From Chloroflexota bacterium (lineage in GTDB: Bacteria > Chloroflexota > Anaerolineae > Promineifilales > Promineifilaceae), in contig JAAEOP010001125.1 of NCBI GenBank assembly GCA_024223125.1, forward strand, positions 1 through 25,473: a stretch of 25,473 nt of DNA. The letters are read 5' to 3'. The notes below the pieces were generated by a model that was given only the letters and a program-made list of their open reading frames with translations, ran no database searches and was not told where the DNA came from. Every line of letters starts with the position of its first letter. Positions within the stretch are counted from its first letter, which is position 1. Below are positions 22,753 through 25,473 of this stretch, in pieces. Both the position numbers and the translations under genes were made by a program.

Positions 22753-25473
22753 CTACTCCGCTTGTGCAGTTTGCACCTGACGGCCGTCGCGCAAATAATT
22801 TCTACCCTGACGCAAAAAATCTCGCCAGGTCGTCAATGCGCCCGCATGAAAACTGGAACGAATTGCCCGCCAAAGGGCATGACGCGCCCGCCGCCACTGT
22901 TTCCCCATCGCCGCCTGTCCAAAACAGGTAAGGTAAAGCGCTGTGGCTACATCTTTGTCAGACGGCCGTATCAAGCCACAATCCCGCGCCCGATACCAAA
23001 ACACAGTGATCTGCCACGCTTCAAACTTGTCTGGTTTGTATAAAATACTGGCTTGGGCCAGATCAATAATCTCGGCCGTCGTTTTATCCATAAACCACTG
23101 CATCTGGTGGCCGGCTCCACAATTCTCATGGGGCAGGAAATAACGCCACACTTTCAGCCACCATTCCGCCCATTCCACCGACGAACGAATGTGTCCGTTC
23201 TGCTCTAAATGGAGAGAGCCATACACCACCTCTTGTACATTAACCAAATCACCTAATTGACCGTTATGCAACATTTCCCAATGGCCCAACCACCAATTCA
23301 GCATCGTCTCCAAATAGGCCCATTCCCTATCATCAATCTCCAGCGCTTGCTGAATGGGTGGGAAAAACGCCCGGCAATCATCCAAATCCAACCCTTCTTC
23401 GCGGGCATAACCGACAAGCTGCACCAGCCAGGATTGAGCGGCAATGGCCGGCGGCCGGTGTTCTCCTTGTTCATATACCTCCTGTAAAAAAGGAATCATT
23501 TCTTCAGGATCATTTCCGGCGCGATGCAACTGCCAGACCAACCAGATAAGTGTGTACGAACGCACATCTTCTTCCATCTGCTGAATATGGGTTGGTAACG
23601 CGGGGTTCTGGAAAAAGTTGTGCAGCACTTTACTCATATCGGCCGCCTGACGAGAGACGTTTTGAGTAACGCTGGCCCCGTGCTGCCGGTAATCAACAGT
23701 CATCGTCTCTAACCAGACCATGGGGCAGCCAGCGAGAGACAGACGCAATAAGAAGTCCGTGTCTTCAGCCTGACGTAAGGATGTGTCGAACCCATCAATG
23801 CGTTCAAGCCAGCTACAGCGGAATAACACTGCCCCCAAGAAAACGGGCTTCCACATCAGCCATTCTTGTAAAGATAAATTTGGGGCTTGCTGCCAGGGGG
23901 TAATCGGCCGCAGCGGACGGCCGTAAGCATCCACCAAACGCCAACCGCTATGCACCGCGCCCAACAAATTATCCCCATCCAGATAGGACGCTTGTCGGGC
24001 TAATTTGTCCGGTTTCAAGATGTCGTCCCCATCTAAAAAGAGAATATATTCGCCCAATGCCAACGCCAGCCCATGATTTCTGGCGGCCGAAACGCCCCGG
24101 TTTTCCTGGTAAATGTAACGTAGACGACCGCGATACGGCCGTAATAATTCGGCCGTGCCATCTGTAGAGCCATCATCTATCACAATTATTTCAAAATCAG
24201 TATAGGTTTGAGCAAAGACCGACTCTATCGTTTCCACAATGTAGGTAGCGCCATTGAACGTGGGAATAATCACACTGATTTGTGGATGGCGTAAATTGGA
24301 AAAACTGTCAAAAAACGCTATCTCATCAACGTCCGAATCAGGAAGCAAACCGGCTGTCTGGGCATCATGCCAAAGCAGGCTCAGGAATGTTGTGGAAATA
24401 GCTTTTGGTTCGGCCGCCAATCCAAATCGAAACAGAACCAATAATTGATCCACTCGCAAATCAGAGAAAGCGGCCCAACCGGCTACGGCCGCATCATACG
24501 CCTGGTTCATATACGGCCGCCAAACAAGCGCCCACCAGGACAACACTATTTCGGCCGTTAGCCGCGGATGGCCCCGCTCCCAATCTAACCCTGACTGAAA
24601 AATACGCCACAAATCATAAGGGGCATACGCTTCACGGACAGCGTTGGGTCGTTCTGATTGCCACCAAAGCAAAAGGCGTTCCATTTCCGACCACGTCTGT
24701 ACTGAAGGGGCAGCCTGCTGGAAATGAGGCCACATTGTTTGTAGCTCATGGGGGTCACGGCCGTTAACCCTATCCCAGTTAGAAAAATGCAGCAACCATT
24801 CCACAACGATGTTTTCGGCCGGTAGATGTTTTATTTGTGCGGCCAAAGCCATATTTTGTTGTAGGTAGGGAACGGCCGCCTCACTTTCGCCGTTCACGTG
24901 CAAATGCCAGGCTAACCAAAGGGTAGAGTAATAATAGGTCTTCGTTTCCGTCTCTTGGATTTCAGTGGGCAGATCGGGGCGGGAAAAAAACTTATCTAGC
25001 ACAGCTAAAACCGATTGTGCTTGCGTTGCAGCGCTGCGGCGCATTGTGCTGTCTGAATGCTGCCGATAACAAATGGTCGGCTTGTAGATCCAGTCGCCGG
25101 GGCAACCGGCCAAACTCAAGCGCAGCATCAAATCTACATCGTGAGATTGGCGCAGCGAGGGATCTAACCCGCCAATACGATCCAGCCAGAGCCGACGGAA
25201 CATGATCGCGCCCAACTGCACTGGTTTGTATTGCAACCAGGATTCTAGTGTAAGTTCAGGCGTCTCATTCCAGGGTTGGATAATTTGTAGTTGACGACCG
25301 TTTTCATCTATCTGACGCCAACCGCTGTGAACGTAGCCCAATGACGGCCATAAACTCAAAAACGCTGCCTGCTGCCGCAATTTCCCTGGCAGCATCAAAT
25401 CGTCGGCATCCAGAAACAGGATAAACTCCCCCTTTGCCAGCCACAAACCAGTGTTGCGCGCGGCCGCTGAACC
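22753..25473 (-). CDS. Two-module GT2 glycosyltransferase (5' end beyond window)
   Basis: 906 residues are visible and the frame stays open to the window edge. Module 1 (partial) enters at GSAAARNTG, then GEFILFLDADD with the DxD site, and ends with a helical stretch (LAWHLHVNGESEAAVPYLQ). After a linker of about 150 residues, module 2 starts with ISVIIPTFNGATYIVE and IDDGSTDGT, then GVSAARNHG, GEYILFLDGDD, RQAEDTDFLLRLSLAGCP, and the same type of helical stretch (LVWQLHRAGNDPEEMIPFLQ). Matching points lie about 459 residues apart, so the gene arose by internal duplication and could have more modules off the edge. Both modules keep DxD and D/ED motifs. A two-domain enzyme of this type could add two sugars or make a repeating backbone (inference). 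It appears to be an early gene of the operon. Confidence 0.9.
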   Translation of the reverse strand, partial: GSAAARNTGLWLAKGEFILFLDADDLMLPGKLRQQAAFLSLWPSLGYVHSGWRQIDENGRQLQIIQPWNETPELTLESWLQYKPVQLGAIMFRRLWLDRIGGLDPSLRQSHDVDLMLRLSLAGCPGDWIYKPTICYRQHSDSTMRRSAATQAQSVLAVLDKFFSRPDLPTEIQETETKTYYYSTLWLAWHLHVNGESEAAVPYLQQNMALAAQIKHLPAENIVVEWLLHFSNWDRVNGRDPHELQTMWPHFQQAAPSVQTWSEMERLLLWWQSERPNAVREAYAPYDLWRIFQSGLDWERGHPRLTAEIVLSWWALVWRPYMNQAYDAAVAGWAAFSDLRVDQLLVLFRFGLAAEPKAISTTFLSLLWHDAQTAGLLPDSDVDEIAFFDSFSNLRHPQISVIIPTFNGATYIVETIESVFAQTYTDFEIIVIDDGSTDGTAELLRPYRGRLRYIYQENRGVSAARNHGLALALGEYILFLDGDDILKPDKLARQASYLDGDNLLGAVHSGWRLVDAYGRPLRPITPWQQAPNLSLQEWLMWKPVFLGAVLFRCSWLERIDGFDTSLRQAEDTDFLLRLSLAGCPMVWLETMTVDYRQHGASVTQNVSRQAADMSKVLHNFFQNPALPTHIQQMEEDVRSYTLIWLVWQLHRAGNDPEEMIPFLQEVYEQGEHRPPAIAAQSWLVQLVGYAREEGLDLDDCRAFFPPIQQALEIDDREWAYLETMLNWWLGHWEMLHNGQLGDLVNVQEVVYGSLHLEQNGHIRSSVEWAEWWLKVWRYFLPHENCGAGHQMQWFMDKTTAEIIDLAQASILYKPDKFEAWQITVFWYRARDCGLIRPSDKDVATALYLTCFGQAAMGKQWRRARHALWRAIRSSFHAGALTTWRDFLRQGRNYLRDGRQVQTAQAE

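Noticed and set aside
24100..24760. CGGCCG sites as a local restriction-site cluster or mobile-element mark
   Set aside because: The motif is dense along the whole window, so a local explanation does not fit.

Overview
The window reads as bacterial chromosome, probably a MAG-type sequence from a filamentous Chloroflexota (Anaerolineae/Promineifilales-like). That assignment is inference. It rests on the gene families present (ba3-type oxidase, HisN-type phosphatase, many GT-C membrane glycosyltransferases, sulfotransferases) and on a very high density of the palindrome ACGGCCGT. I counted about 70 CGGCCG cores by eye, against about 6 expected by chance, which behaves like a genome signature similar to HIP1 of cyanobacteria.

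Left part (1-7641). On the minus strand lies the front of a ba3-type cytochrome oxidase operon: a 50-residue membrane peptide, then CuA subunit II, then subunit I, which runs off the left edge. It has a well-spaced sigma70-type promoter and a perfect inverted repeat upstream. On the plus strand follow the remnant of an ABC-2 transporter (ATPase piece fused to permease piece), a histidinol-phosphatase-like gene bracketed by AGATTG-rich hairpins, and an unknown lectin-fold-like protein. Then comes a tRNA trio (Ser-UGA, Ser-GCU, Arg-ACG) interleaved with palindromic repeat elements, a secreted and C-terminally anchored LamG-like protein, and a stretch of decayed genes: a frameshifted small membrane protein, an alkaline-phosphatase-superfamily remnant and a sulfatase fragment.

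Middle (7818-13128, plus strand). Three large polytopic membrane proteins in a row: an AftB-like GT-C protein, a GT-C-like protein of unknown family, and a GT39/PMT-like protein. They probably move sugars from lipid-linked donors at the outer face of the membrane.

Right part (13361-25473, minus strand, convergent with the middle). A tightly packed, operon-like series. In transcription order it holds a two-module GT2 protein (5' end beyond the window), an ABC exporter, three sulfotransferases, then GT2 / GT-C / GT2 / GT-C. The simplest reading is synthesis, sulfation and export of a surface glycoconjugate. No priming transferase, polymerase or PAPS-forming gene is visible, so the product stays unknown. 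This cluster is the best candidate for an undescribed system here.
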